Shown here in pieces: positions 12,487 to 24,390 of a stretch of DNA of 64,000 nt. Numbering within the stretch: position 1 is the stretch's first letter; every line of letters begins with the position of its first letter. The notes beneath the pieces are model-generated. The model was given only the letters and a program-made list of their open reading frames with translations. It did not search any database and was not told the DNA's origin. Source of the DNA: Acholoe squamosa (lineage: Eukaryota > Annelida > Polychaeta > Phyllodocida > Polynoidae); the NCBI GenBank assembly GCA_949317995.1, contig OX439041.1:16957501-17021500 (forward strand), given 5' to 3'. The translations under genes and the position numbers were made by a program.

Positions 12487-13470
12487 CTACCCCCACTAGA
12501 TAAAACTCGGGGGATAAATAAACTATTTAACTAACAATGGGGTTATGTTATAGTTATATCTATCTTATAATATTAGAGGTTATTAACGTTATGGATATGT
12601 GTCCTTAGACGACAATATGTGAACATATATATAACCGGATAGAAGTGATATTAAATTGTATATCACAGAGTAACAATAGGTTTACATCCGGAATGGAAAA
12701 ATACATTACAATATAATATTTAATCGTCATACACCCTTTGAGTTTTTTTTACAAACATACTATGAATAGTTATCAACAAGAATGACATTGTCATTATAGT
12801 ATATGGATATCATATATTCATTCGGATCGCAGATCCGTAATCACTATCCAGCAGAGATCAAAAATGAATACGGATGAACACAGTCCTGTTAATCCAGGTG
12901 GTGGAACAGTCCAAATGATAAGATATATGTATTGATATTATTGCTCTGATAATAGAGCAGTGTCCATTTCATGTGATGTGGAACTTGTGTAATTAATCCA
13001 TGTGTCTATAGTATGTAAGATGATAGGGCAGCTACCCTAATCCTCTACCGTGTGCTAAAGTCTTGTTTATTAATATAATATAGTGTAGGAAACATAATGA
13101 CGCTATCCACGATTGCGTTATATGTTCCTATATCCGTTATATTGAATAGTCCGAGTGAAAAAATATATCAGGAATGTAACAATCATAGGATACCACAACA
13201 GCACTATCCACGAGTGTGCCATGTGTCTCCTCACAGATGTATAGTTCCGGTTGGATATCGGGTTCATCCGTGTGCTGCAGTCCCTTTTATAACTAGGTTG
13301 TAGATGTCATATGGTGAACATCGGACCCGGATGGGTTAGTAGTCTAGTCGGGGCCTCGTGAATCATTCCTGGCGGGTCATCCGGTATCCTAGTCCGAATG
13401 GATGAAGAATACTGTACGGTCTACCAGATTACACCAATAGACTTATCGGATCCCTTAGAGAGGGCTGCGG
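12487..13470 (-). other. Element A 3' non-coding region with polypurine tract
   Basis: About 980 bp of AT-rich sequence between the end of ORF3 and the 3' LTR. The minus-strand GTGGGGGTAG directly beside the LTR is the presumed plus-strand primer. The motif shared with element B (GGCAGCTACCC ... GTGCTAAAGT) lies at about 13026-13060. No gene seen. Confidence 0.6.
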
Positions 13471-14515
13471 TTACTTTTTGCCATATTTGTCTTTTAGCAA
13501 CCGCAAGGCATGTTCCTTTGTGCCATCCCACTCATCGAGATGGACACCGAAGACTGTCATAAACTTACTATGAAGTTGGACATTCTTCATCTCTTCCGCG
13601 TCCAATTTCTTTTTCAGGACGTGGACCGCACAATCCGATTTCTGTTGTGCTTTTTTCCGCCAGGTCTTCCTGATATTTAACATCGTCCTTGACCTGTTTC
13701 TCGAACCAGGTCTCCGCCCTTCCGCAACGAACAACAATTTTGTCTTTCGGCGCTTTGGGCGGTTCCTTTTTCACTTTAGTGGGTGCTGGTGGAGCGGTTG
13801 GGTTAGTTTTTTCAGTTCTAACCACAGCTTTTGGAATGGGAGCAGGCCCGGATTGGCCTGGTCCCACGTGAACAAAGGGTACACCATCCGGAGTAGGAGG
13901 GAGGTGTACCTGCAATCCCAATTTCAGATAATGCTGAATTTGCTCGTTGCTGGTGAGGGGTTTATAAGTACCTCCAGTGATAGGACTGCCTGCCACCGCA
14001 GACGGCTTCCGGCGCAGTTTACCCTTATTACCGGGTGTCAAAACTTGACTCTCCGGGACATGTGCTCCCAAGTCGGGAAATTGGCTGGAGTCAAGCTTGC
14101 CGGGTATGGCTTCAGCAGCGGCCTTATAAGAACTAGGCCTGCCGGAAGCGCCCCTTAACACCTGTGACGGGTGTTTGAAGGTCACTTCTTTCGAAGACTT
14201 CTCCGCATCATGATGGTCCAGCGGTGACCTTGATCGGTCCATCCGGCTGTGGGTACCATCCGGAAGTCTTGGGGATCCCTCCCGCCTGACATCTTTTCTG
14301 CTACGTCCGGTTTGAACTGGCTTCCTCCCGGAGTTGCAGCACTCATTCCACTCTTCGTTGTGGAGGTCCAGCTTACACCGACCTTCGGTGAGCACAAACC
14401 TCGCCACGAGCTTTTTCCCGTGCGTGGTGTCCGTGGTGCCGAATGATTGATCACTCGGCTTCACGTTCGCCCAACGCTCGTTGTCCATCTTCCGGAACTC
14501 GGCCATGAGTTCCTT
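13471..14515 (-). pseudogene. Element A ORF3, 3' part (C-terminal to the LINE insertion)
   Basis: Minus-strand continuation of ORF3 after the LINE: basic serine/arginine-rich linker, proline-rich region and coiled-coil segment. Relative to array copies 1-3 it has a 156-bp deletion near 13702 (52 codons, in frame) that removes the FHQG...L-C part of the conserved C-terminal domain. The T-run frameshift before the EWDGT tail is present (tail frame 13737 to 13471). The open frame from 14629 begins inside the LINE and is an artefact of the insertion. Confidence 0.75.
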
Positions 14516-15089
14516 ATTTGAGGTTTGAAAATGTTTTATTGTCAAGTCACTATTCATACAGAAAGTGGTAAAATTAGACAATAATGTGAATCCTCGTTCA
14601 GTTATTACATTAAGTAGTTGTTTGCACATAGTTCAATGAATAAAGATGGGAATTTATACAATGAAGGATGAGAACAATAATATAAACAGAAAAAATAAAA
14701 TCTATATAACAAACAGTATATACTATGTACACAAATAGCAACCTCTATAATCTTACAATAAAATTTCAAAAAGAAGGGCAGCAGGCATGGTACACCAGTT
14801 TGTTACTATCAACAAGTTTTATACTAGCATGTATTACACTATATCAATAGGATATATATGGACAGATCAGTAGGTACAAAACATATCTTAAACAGATGAT
14901 CAGCAGATATACAGTATGAGAGTATAGTCACTGTGAGCTCATGGATGAAATTCATGCAGTGTAGTCTTTCAACAGCTCCACATGAATAAATTCTAGTAGA
15001 GGGTGTAGTCAGCAAACAACAGCTCCCTCTACTCAATCAGGATAAGGTGTAGTCTTTCAACAGCTCCCTAACCTGTATCTATTTTCATA

Positions 15090-16943
15090 TTACTCATCCA
15101 GCTCATTCAGCTCATCACCCATTAACATCATCTTGGACAAGTCTTGTATCTGCCTAATTCTTGCTTTAAATTTAAGTTTACTTTCACTGTGTTGGACATC
15201 AGCTCGGAGATTGTTCCATAACTCAACTCCTCTATATAGCGGTGAGTTGTTGAATCCCATGTTACGTGCTCTGGGAATGACTATCTTGATCTTTGATTCG
15301 GACCTCATACCTGGCCTTCTGATTTCCTCATCGACCCAATCTGGATTTCTTGATAATTTGTACATGAAGCTAAGCAATAATTCTTGTCGTCTCCTCATCA
15401 GGAGTGGAATATTAGCCCATTCATGGAGCTCTTCTTCATTAAGATCCAAACCTCTGAAACAAATTTTAAGGCCTCTCTTCTGCATTCTGTCCAACTTTTT
15501 TAACAGGCCTTCATTAGCCCCCTCGTAGGCAAAACAAGCGTAATCAAAAACAGACATTATGGTGGTTTTATAGACTGTTACAGCAACTTTTTCAGATAAC
15601 ATGTTTCTGAATTTACTGAATCTAAAAAGACGGTGGTTAATTTTAAATTACTATTTAAATCCTTTAGCGCAGGTTCAAAACTCAATAGACTGTCTAACTT
15701 TAGTCCTAAGTAGCAGTAGTTATTCAGGGTTTCAAGTTCTTTGTTATACAAATATAGTTTTTGGCCCCTGGACTTTGGTAACTTTTTGCATGAACCATAC
15801 CACACAACTTTAGATTTATCCGTGTTAGCAGTAAGCCTCTTGGTTACAAACCAGGATTGTAATCGATTTAATGCCGTTTGTAACCTATTGGTTATAGTTT
15901 CAATTTTGTTGTTTGAGCTGTATATTACCAAGTCGTCTGCATAAAGATAATGTTTACAATCAGCAAGAACATCACTGACATCATTTATATATAGTATGAA
16001 CAAGAGCGGTCCCAATACAGACCCTTGCGGGACACCAAATCGTACTGGGGCTTCATTAGAAACAAAGGAACCAATTTTAGTATACTGGCTTCTCCCAGTT
16101 AAGTAACTCATTAACCAATTGAGTGTTGTGTCATGTAAACCAAGTTGTCCTAAAATTTCAACAAGATAGGCGTGATTAACACAATCAAACGCCTTACGTA
16201 GGTCAAGATAACAAACTCCAGTCAAATGGCCTCTATCTCTATTTTCATAGATATCACTCAGGAGTCTGAAGACTGCATCTGCAGTCCCCAGTCCTGATCG
16301 ATAACCAAATTGTTTTGCAGAAATAACATTTTTCTTTTTTAGAATTTCATTTAGATGGCAATACATTATTTTTTCCGCAATTTTGGAAGGTACAGGTAAT
16401 AGTGATATCGGCCGCCAATTGGTGATTAACTTTATATTACCGGGCTTGGGTATTGGATTCACCCTTGCCCTTTTCCATTTTTCAGGAAATATGCCACCGG
16501 TAAAGCTCAGTTCGTACAACCTAGTAACAGGATCTAACAAAAATAACAGTGCTGTTTTCAAAATATCACATCTAATACCATCAATTCCGGAAGTTTTGTT
16601 AACATTTATTTCTTTTATGAGCATCTCAACAAAGCCTTTTTCAACTCGCACAGGAATTTCAGCTGGATCAACAGGTTCAGTCATTAATACACGCTCAGGA
16701 TAACCATTATCTGTGAAAACTGAAGACAGTTTAGCACCAATATTTGAGAAATAATCATTTAAATAATTTACAGATTCGTACTCTGACTTGATAAAACCAT
16801 CATCACCTATCAATTCTGGAGGGGCAATTTGCACCTCTGGTTTCAAAACTCCATTTAAAACTCTCCAGAATCGCTTTGGGTCAGACTTAGCATCCTCCAG
16901 TGCAGACTTGACCTGGTTGGCCTTTGAGTACCTGATAGCCTTA
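15090..16943 (-). pseudogene. LINE reverse transcriptase and C-terminal domain
   Basis: Minus strand. Non-LTR RT motifs in order: W-R-P-I-S-L, DLRKAFDCVNH, GVPQGSVLGPLLF and the catalytic YADD in HYLYADDLVIY. A second frame (15602 to 15090) continues with the usual LINE C-terminal region (IMSVFDYACFAYEG...LDRMQKRGLKI), so there is one frameshift near 15590. The N-terminal side continues across the MITE at 16948 in the same frame as the 17664-17901 segment. The type fits the Jockey/CR1/L2 group, with Jockey or L2 as alternatives to CR1. It is not functional as it stands. Confidence 0.85.
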
Positions 16944-16947
16944 TTAA

Positions 16948-17659
16948 CCCTTATGTGCCCAGAATAGCAAAAGTGCGCTCTTAAGCATGTATGTATGTTC
17001 AAGAGACCACCATGGGTCTAATATCAGTCAGAATAAGATGATTCTAGCACCAGAAGACTCGTAATGTCAAGGGCTTTCCAACAATGCCAAATTTCTTGTG
17101 GTTTATCAAGTATATAATTATTAGTAGGGCCTATTGCAGAAAATATTGAATTAAAAATAGGCTTTAAATACATTAAAAGTGCGTTCTCTGGCCATGAGAA
17201 TAAGGGAAAAAATACAGAAAATTGACTAAATTCACAAAAATATTGAAAAATATAACAAATATATTGATAAAATATTCTCCATGTGATTTTCTCCAAGGAA
17301 TCCATTACAAAACGTTTTTCTCTTTCAATTTTCATCAGTATAGCCTTCTTTGAAATGTATAAATTAAGCTTTATGAATTAAAAATAGCCTATTCCCCAAC
17401 AAAATAAAAGAAAATAAGTTATTCCATGCACTTCCATCCAAATCAGCCCATTTCAACTTTTGTGCCTTCATTATCCCCTTCTGGTTGATATAATACCCTA
17501 ACATATGCTTCATATTACATTTCTGAAAGCTATTTTGCTACCCTTTTCATTATCATTTGAATCAATACTTAAATCTAGACATGATGCAGATAATAACCCC
17601 TACTATATAAAGTTTGTTGAATAAATCAGCTTCCTCAAATAATTCTGGGCACCAAAGGG
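16948..17659. mobile_element. piggyBac-type MITE (712 bp) with TTAA target duplication
   Basis: TTAA flanks both ends (16944-16947 and 17660-17663). The termini are inverted repeats of about 18 bp: left CCCTTATGTGCCCAGAAT, right (complement) CCCTTTGGTGCCCAGAAT. CCC ends plus TTAA duplication are the signature of piggyBac transposons. There is no transposase; the internal sequence is AT-rich and the frames in it (for example 17024-17335) have no recognisable domain. The inserted position is proven by the LINE protein frame, which resumes across one TTAA. It must have been mobilised in trans. Confidence 0.85.
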
Positions 17660-17663
17660 TTAA

Positions 17664-18733
17664 TTCTACAACGTAGCTGCCTGGCTTTATTGAGATAATA
17701 ATCATCTTTAATTTTCGAAAACATTTCCACATTGTCCTCACGTTCATTTATCATTGACAAGATGTCATGTGTCATCCATTTATTTCTTCTGTCCACAATC
17801 TCAATTTCAGACCAAGGACAGTACTCATCTAAGTATTCAATTATCAAGTTTTCAATGAATGACCAAGCACCATCAGGGTCGTGCAGTTCATAAAAAAACA
17901 TCCCAGTCTGCCATTATTAGCCACTCTTTGAGAGTTTCTTCATCATAACCTTTGTACTTTCTCACCCAAACTTTCTTTTTGATATAGTCAACCTTCTCTC
18001 TTGTTTTTACAGCAAACACAGGCAGATGATCACTTACTAAAAAATTCAAGACACCAGATGTAATAGACTCATTGTAATTAGTCAATATATTATCTAAACA
18101 TGATACAATAATCTTATAGGGTCTAGTGCACTGATTAATGAGTTTATGATAGCCGTTAAATCGGCAAGCATCGATTAGCTTTACAGTACTAGGTAGTTTT
18201 TCACGCAAGGTATTTATATTTATGTCCCCCATAATCCATTGTTCAAGCCCTTCTTTATCTGCAATTTCCATAACACGAGACAAATGTAGAAAAAACTTAT
18301 CTATCTTGCCAGAAGGAGGTCTATATAGAGTGACCAATTGTAAAGTATGTGTCTTCAAGACTAGATCTAATACTAGACATTCAATATCCTTGTTACTACA
18401 ACTAATGTCATTGCGTATCTTAACATCAAGATTAATGTCATCTCGAATGTAAACTACTAAACCTCCTCTTTTCTTTCTTTTTCGGTCCAGCCTGAACAAA
18501 TTCATGCCTTCCCAGTTTATTAAGTCATCATCATAGTCTTCATGTAACCAAGTTTCACTCATTCCAACTATATCAGCACCATCTAAATGGTCAAATATTT
18601 CCTGCCTTTTGTTAAACATGCTTCGCGTATTTAGATGTACCATTTTCAAGCCCTTCATATTTAGAAAATCGTTTAATCGTGTAGTTGTTGCCATTACATA
18701 AACAAATACAAGTAGACAATAATTTATATACAA
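17664..18733 (-). pseudogene. LINE apurinic/apyrimidinic-type endonuclease region
   Basis: Minus strand, 281-codon frame (18733 to 17888) plus a shifted continuation (17901 to 17664). APE endonuclease signatures in order: LNTRSM, SETWLH, GGLVVYIRDD, TLYRPPSG, GDININ, and near the C-terminus SDHLPVF, the usual catalytic Asp-His pair. A single frameshift near 17895 separates it from the linker that leads into the RT. Family knowledge: this domain nicks target DNA to start target-primed reverse transcription. Initial Met assignment is uncertain because the 5' part of the LINE is missing. Confidence 0.8.
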
Positions 18734-19262
18734 AAAATAAAGAATTATAAATTAAAAATAAAGGAGCCCCTGGCTAAATTCTAGCCAGAGGCTCAGATAT
18801 CCACCAACAGAAATAACCAACTTAATGTTCTGTGGGTGGAATACAACGAGAGAGGGAGCTAATACCAAGTTACTTATAAGATAATCTCAGCTCCGTGACA
18901 AAAGATAAAAAACCATGCATATGCAATATTGTGTTGTGTCAATGAGTAAGTAAACTCTGGGTTTTTAACTTAAATTTCTATATATTATTGAATATTATCA
19001 AATCAGTAAATTAGTTAAATAAATTGCAAATAAGCACCTAAAGGAGGAGGGAAATAAAGTTAAAGTTAGAGGTTCAAAAAGGTTTTAAGCCCTTGGTTAT
19101 TTTGATTCTAGTATAGAATATTTTCTTAGTCATGTAGAATCACATGAAAAGTTAGGGATTAATATTGATAAATTTATTAATAAGTTACTACTAATGAAGG
19201 GTTAGTTAGCTCACCCAGTGTTACCGGACCTTGTACTAGTTTGGTCATAGATCTTATCTATG
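18734..19262 (-). other. LINE 5' region, non-coding
   Basis: About 530 bp between the endonuclease frame and the 5' edge of the LINE. It is AT-rich, with an ORF1 neither on the minus nor the plus strand. It contains a short inverted pair around 18767-18795 (CCTGGCTAAATTCTAGCCAG). Nothing else recognised. Confidence 0.45.
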
Positions 19263-21166
19263 TATGCAGGGCCATAACTTGGTCACGGGCTCTATTGAGT
19301 CCGTCAGCGTGAGCTGACTTACCGTGACGACATAAGTCACCCCGGCGTTTGTAGCTCACGTGTTTAATGCATTTAGCACTCTTCTTGCCCTCGTCTGGGT
19401 TACACGAGTACTCGGGGTGGTGGTGCATATGCTCCTCCACCAGGTGGCGCTGGAACCGGATCTGGGTATCCCAGACGCGTTCCTGTTCCATGTCGCTCTT
19501 ATCCATACAGATGGAGAAGGGGCATGTCTTCCGGGTCTTGGAATACCATTTATCCAAGGCCCACCGCAGCTTCTTTTTCTGTACCTGACTATAATATGTG
19601 TCGGCACAATTGTTCAATAAGAGCCAGATACTCTGGTACATCTTATTCGGGACGGGATCCCTGTCGGTCTGACGCAACCAGTCCTCATCGTCGGAATTGA
19701 CGTCCTTGTTGTACCGTTTCGGGCAGGCGTATTTTACCGTACCCTTTTTGGTGACACCAGTGACGCAGTCCTCCATACTTTAAAACCCCCTTTAGCATTG
19801 GCCCATCTGTCCGCATCGGATAGAGTTGGCGGGACTATGTTGTCGTCCGACTCATCCGAAACATTCGATTCGGAAACAGATTCCTCTACTTCCATAGATT
19901 CTACGGGTTCGGGGGCTCTGTTCCGTCGTTCAATGATGGCTGAATCCGGAAGGTTTTTAAGTTTCTGGAGTTCAGCCTTCCGCTGACGTTCCGACTGGGT
20001 CTTAGTCCAGCTCCCGTCGTCAGAGTCTGCAGGTGTTACCGACTCTTTGGCTTTGGGCTTAGGAGTTGATTTTCCCGCACGAGGGCCCTTAGGTGAGGGG
20101 TCCTCCCGTTTGCCGGTAATGACAATCTTCTTAATCGGAGGAGCAATGGCGGCTTCATCATCCAGACGCTTCCTCTCACTCTCCTCGCTTTTGCTGCGGC
20201 TCGCTCATCCTCCATTTGTTCCCGGATGAGACGACGGATAAGTTCGGGTCGAGTCCATGTTAACAGGCTCGACTTCCGCCACTTTTCAATGTCGGATTCC
20301 TGGAGAGTATAACCCGTAGACCAGGAATCAAACGCTTCAGCAGCTCTCCGGTACTCACTGATGTTCAATAAGGATGTCTCGTGAGAATCCGGGTTAGGGT
20401 AACGGTGGCTTTCATGCCGTACAAAAAGCCCGATCCTGTCCACCTTAAGGTCGTCGATGCCCCATGTACTACGATCGGGTCGTGGCATGAGGTCAAGCTC
20501 CAGTGTCATGGCAGCATCATATACTGCCTTACGGAATTCTTGGTGGAGCATGAGTCCCCGTTGAAACCATCCGTAATCCGTCAGCCATTCCTGAGGGATT
20601 TCCGAGTATACGTGGTTAGGTATAACCTCCAGAATACTCCGTCGGACTTCCGGGTCAATCAGAATATGACGACCGTCCTCATCCATCTTCATCAAGTTCG
20701 GGTGAACGAAGAGGTACCTACCATCGTAAGATGGGTAGTAGCTTTCGCTCACTCTGTGGCGTCCAAGGGTTCGAAATCTGTCATCAGGGTTTCCACTGCA
20801 GTCGTCCGCCCAACTGCTGGTAGACGGGTTACCGGTGGCTCCACTGGATTCCCCCATCGTCTCGGGTGACGAATCCGGTGCAGGAGGGCGACCTCCCCCT
20901 GCACTGTTGTCGCCTGGGGAAGACGGTAGCGGTGAAACCGGTCTACTGTCCTTCCCCAAGTTGAAGTTCTCGAGATCATCGTCGAACTCCATCATTTCTT
21001 CTTCCCGCGGGGTAACCGGGGACAAAGGCTGTGGGCCTTGCTCAATGTCGGCATCCGGGAGGACGCTATCGGGAGTCAAGTTACCCGGCTCGCCGGACCG
21101 CTTCGACTCCACCACGGTTTTCTCAACTTCAGGGGTAGGTTGACTCTTTCCCCGCCGAACACTCAC
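19263..21166 (-). pseudogene. Element A ORF3, 5' part
   Basis: Minus strand. The frame from 21166 encodes an acidic N-terminus and then a domain (YDGRYLFVHPNL ... WLTDYGWFQRGLM ... YRRAAEAFDSW) that aligns well with residues 117-260 of element B ORF3. A frameshift near 20190 breaks it. A second frame carries the SWTKTQSERQRKAEL segment and the acidic serine-rich linker, and after a further shift in a C-run (near 19780) the zinc-finger segment (19776 to 19263) follows. The LINE interrupts just after the second C2H2 unit. The ATG at 21166 is 274 bp downstream of the integrase stop. Confidence 0.8.
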
Positions 21167-21439
21167 CTACTTGGTGTTCATCCTCTCCTGCGCCAGAGGG
21201 TTTCGCGTGTTATGTAGCACTAATGGAAGAATTTAAAGAGACACGTGCGATACTCTTCGGGAGACTCTCAAGGGATTCATATGGAGCCTTTATGGATAGT
21301 CTTTACTTACCCATCGAATTTTTCGTCCAATACCAACTGGTATGTCTCCCGGAGGTCATAACAGCAACCTATAGCGAACCGTTAAACAAAAGGACAACAT
21401 ATAACGGATTACAGGACGATACACTCATTGTGTAACGGG

Positions 21440-23581
21440 TTAGGTCACTGCAGCCCTGGCAAGTCGTGGACTGCGACGGAGCACTACACCGTCTCCAGCT
21501 GCCTTATTCAAGCTGGCAGACTTCCGAGCCTTCTCTAGGGATTTCGTAGCCAACAATTTCCCTTTCCTCTTCAGTCCGCCTGCACCTGTCGAGACTTTTT
21601 TTACTACACCGTGCCGAGATGGTGTTGGAGCTGGCATTACGGTCTTACCCGGTACCTTTCTAGGTCTCCCGGGACCTCTACTTGGTAATTTCTTTAACCG
21701 GGGTACCCTATCCATATTAGATATGGATTTGGAACCTTCTCCATATTTCTTGTCGGAATTCTCTCTTCCTAACCAAGGACGTAGCCTATCTATATTGGAT
21801 TTGTACACCCTTCCTATATCGGGTTGTATTAATACCGTACAATCGCTGATCACAGTAGTTACTGTAAACGGACCATCCCAATTGGATGCCAGCTTAACAT
21901 GCCTGAGGGGTTCATGTAATCGTAAAACACGATCTCCGGGTTTAAAGTGTCTTATCTTTAAACCCGTATCGTATCCGTCCTTTTGCCAGCGGGCACTTTT
22001 ATGTAATTCTAGACGAACCACTTCATATGCCTTTTTAAACCAGTCTCGTAATGCTTCCACAAAAACTACCTGACAAGGTAATTCCGGATTCATTCCAACG
22101 ACACCAAATACCAGATCTGCTGGCATTATTAAATCTTCTCCAAATACTAACAAATTTGGGGAGCAGTTAGTACTCGAATGAACAGTGCCATTGTAAACGT
22201 GTGTTACAAAGTCACATTGTTCATCCCAATCATCCATATTGTCATTTACAAGTGACTTTAGGACTTGTATGAGGGTTCTATTGAACCTTTCTACTAGCCC
22301 GTCACTTTGTGGATGATACGGATTGGTCCTGGTTTTACAGACGGCGAGATATTCACACAAACTTTGCCAGAGATTGGATTCGAATTCCCTTCCCTGGTCA
22401 CTGTGAAGCATTAATGGCACTCCAAAAGTCAGTACCTAACCCTTCACAAAAGCTTCCGCACAAGTAACAGCCTTATGATCCGGCAGTGGGAAGACTTTAG
22501 TATACTTGGTATAATAGTCACACACTACCATCATGCACGTATTGTCATTCGGCGTTTTATTTAATCCGCTAATAATATAAATTCCTATTCGGGCGAACCT
22601 TACCCCGAATGATTCTTGGGATAAGGGCAACTTACCGGGTCCGTGTCCGGGTTTGTTTTTACAACAATCCGGGCAACTAGCCACCCATCGGAGTAAGTCT
22701 TGCGACATACCTGGCCAGTAGTATCTTTTTGAGAGACGAGCTAAAGATCGTTTCTTCCCAAAGTGACCACTTGTTCTGTGCTCATGACAATAATACATGA
22801 TGTCTCTACGCATGGCAGATGGAATGACAACTTGTATCTGCTTTCCACCATTGTTACATGGTTTCCAGTGGTACAGTATTCCTCTCTTGACTTCCAGCTC
22901 CGTCCATTGAGCTAGAAATCTTCTCATTTCCCTATTCTCCAGCGAGGCTATAGGCCTAGCTGGACATATACCCTTTGGTACCAATTGCAGGAGCCTAGCA
23001 GTAACCGAGTCAGCTTCCTGGAAGTTCCTTATGGTTTCTAAGGACCAATCCAGGACACTGCCAATACGTGTTTCGAAAGGAATTCGAATCGAGGCTGCTA
23101 CCGCTTTATGGATCCCACAATCAGTACAATTCGGATTGTCACATTTCCGAATTGGTATTCGGGATAAGGCATCAGCATTCACGTGCTTATTTCCGGCACG
23201 ATGCTGTATCTGGCTATTTTCTAGTCCGAATTCCGACAGATGGGCTAGCCATCTCCCTATCATTCCTTCGGCATCCCGAAAGTTTAATAACCATCTTAAG
23301 GAGGAATGATCTGTACGTAATGTAAAGTTAGTACCCCACAAGAAGTGTTTAAACTTTTTGGTATATACCACGACAGCTAGTAATTCACGTTTAGTTGTGC
23401 AATAATTTCGCTGTGTTTTACTCAGTGTATTGCTAGCGAATGCAATCGGAACCTCCACTCCACCTTGGACTTGGGAGGGGGCTGCTCCGATACTTTCATT
23501 GCTAGCATCCGTATCCAGTATGAAATGCCCATCCTCAGATGGGTATTGCAGTACTGGAGTACTCGTGAACAAGGCTTTCAA
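21440..23581 (-). pseudogene. Element A RNase H and integrase
   Basis: Minus strand. RNase H: DTDAS, KRELLAVV, RTDHSSLRW and NADALSR supply the acidic residues. Integrase: HHCC zinc site (CHEHRTSGHFG ... CPDCC), then the catalytic core with HSDQGREFES and GLVERFNRT, and a C-terminal GPF domain ending RAAVT. Two clear defects: an in-frame TAG at about 22433-22435 where element B has Trp (FVKGW), and Tyr in place of the first catalytic Asp (RIGIYIISG here, RIGVDIISG in B). A's integrase would therefore be inactive even if read through. It follows RT after a frameshift near 23725. Confidence 0.88.
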
Positions 23582-23721
23582 TTGTTGGAAAGCTTGTTCC
23601 TGTTCGGTTCCCCATGGGAACTTCTCTTTCCTACTACCCGGGGTCCATGTTGTTAGGATTTGTAAGGGATAACTTACCCGAGAATAATTCGGTATAAAGT
23701 CTCTGTAATAGGAACAGAATC

Positions 23722-24339
23722 CTAAAAAGACCTTACTTCCTTTGGACTTTGCGGTACTCCCCAGTCCGTTACTGCCTGGATTTTCTCAGGATCAGCTTTT
23801 ATTCCTTCTTCAGATATTATCCGGCCCAAATAATTTATGGACTTTTTAAACAAATTACATTTCTTAGGTTTAAGTTTTAAACCGTTAGATATTATTCTTT
23901 CTAATACTAACTTGAGGTTGTGTAAGCATTCGTCAAACGTTTTACCGAATACTATAACGTCGTCAAGGTAAACGAGGCACCTTTTCCATAACAGATCACT
24001 GGCTTCAAAGGTTGCCGGAGCATTACATAAGCCAAAAGGCATAACATTATACTGAAACAAACCTATATGACTTGAAAAGGCAGTCTTTTCCATATCATCC
24101 GGGTTCATTCCTACTTGCCAGTATCCGGACTGCAAGTCCAGGGTACAAAACCATTTATTACCCCCCAAAGAATCGATTGTCTCATCAATTCTTGGCAATG
24201 GGTATGAATTTTTCTTCGTTAAACCATTTAGTTTCCTATAGTCTATACAGAACCGGATAGACCCATCCTTTTTCGTCACCATACATACCGGACTACTCCA
24301 AGGACTGCTAGATGGAACTATTACATTCTGTTCTAACAT
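23722..24339 (-). pseudogene. Element A reverse transcriptase
   Basis: Minus strand. Ty3/Gypsy RT blocks in order: SSPWSSPVCMVTKKDGSIRF, CIDYRKLN, LDLQSGYWQV, MPFGLCNAPATF and the catalytic YLDDV, then the NYLGRIIS thumb segment. The stretch between NAPATF and YLDDV is about nine residues shorter than usual, suggesting a small in-frame deletion. It is in the same frame as the protease ORF upstream, separated by one TAA (24391-24393). A frameshift after EVRSF leads to RNase H. Confidence 0.88.
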
Positions 24340-24390
24340 CTTAGCTATTTCCGCTTCCGCTACCCTTTTCTTAGGTAGGGGTAGCCTCCA

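Larger units (their letters stand above)
956..14515 (-). repeat. Tandem array of a 3,618-bp chimeric retroelement unit
   Basis: Units start near 956, 4573, 8191 and 11809; the LTR in each begins at 1283, 4900, 8518 and 12136 (spacing 3617, 3618, 3618). Each unit holds, left to right on the plus strand, a piece of element D integrase, the element A 3' LTR, an AT-rich 3' region and most of A's ORF3. The breakpoint between A and D sequence is the same in all three junctions (about 4572, 8190, 11808). Copies differ by only scattered substitutions and small indels, so amplification is recent. The fourth copy is A itself; its ORF3 is split by a LINE at 14516 and resumes at 19263. Confidence 0.9.
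14516..19262 (-). mobile_element. LINE (Jockey/CR1-type non-LTR retrotransposon), defective
   Basis: Minus-strand insertion interrupting element A ORF3. The array copies give the empty site: TTCCTTAT joined directly to GCAGGGCC. The flanking duplication is at most TAT. It encodes an APE-type endonuclease and a reverse transcriptase. No ORF1 is recognisable, so it is 5' truncated or lacks one. The 3' end has AATAAA about 20 bp before the junction and no poly(A) tail. About 570 bp of 3' untranslated sequence (14516-15089) contains a repeated GTGTAGTCTTTCAACAGCTC. The LINE is interrupted by a MITE at 16948-17659. Confidence 0.85.

Noticed and set aside
14505..14520. A defined target site duplication for the LINE
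   Set aside because: At most TAT is shared on both sides; too short to be claimed.
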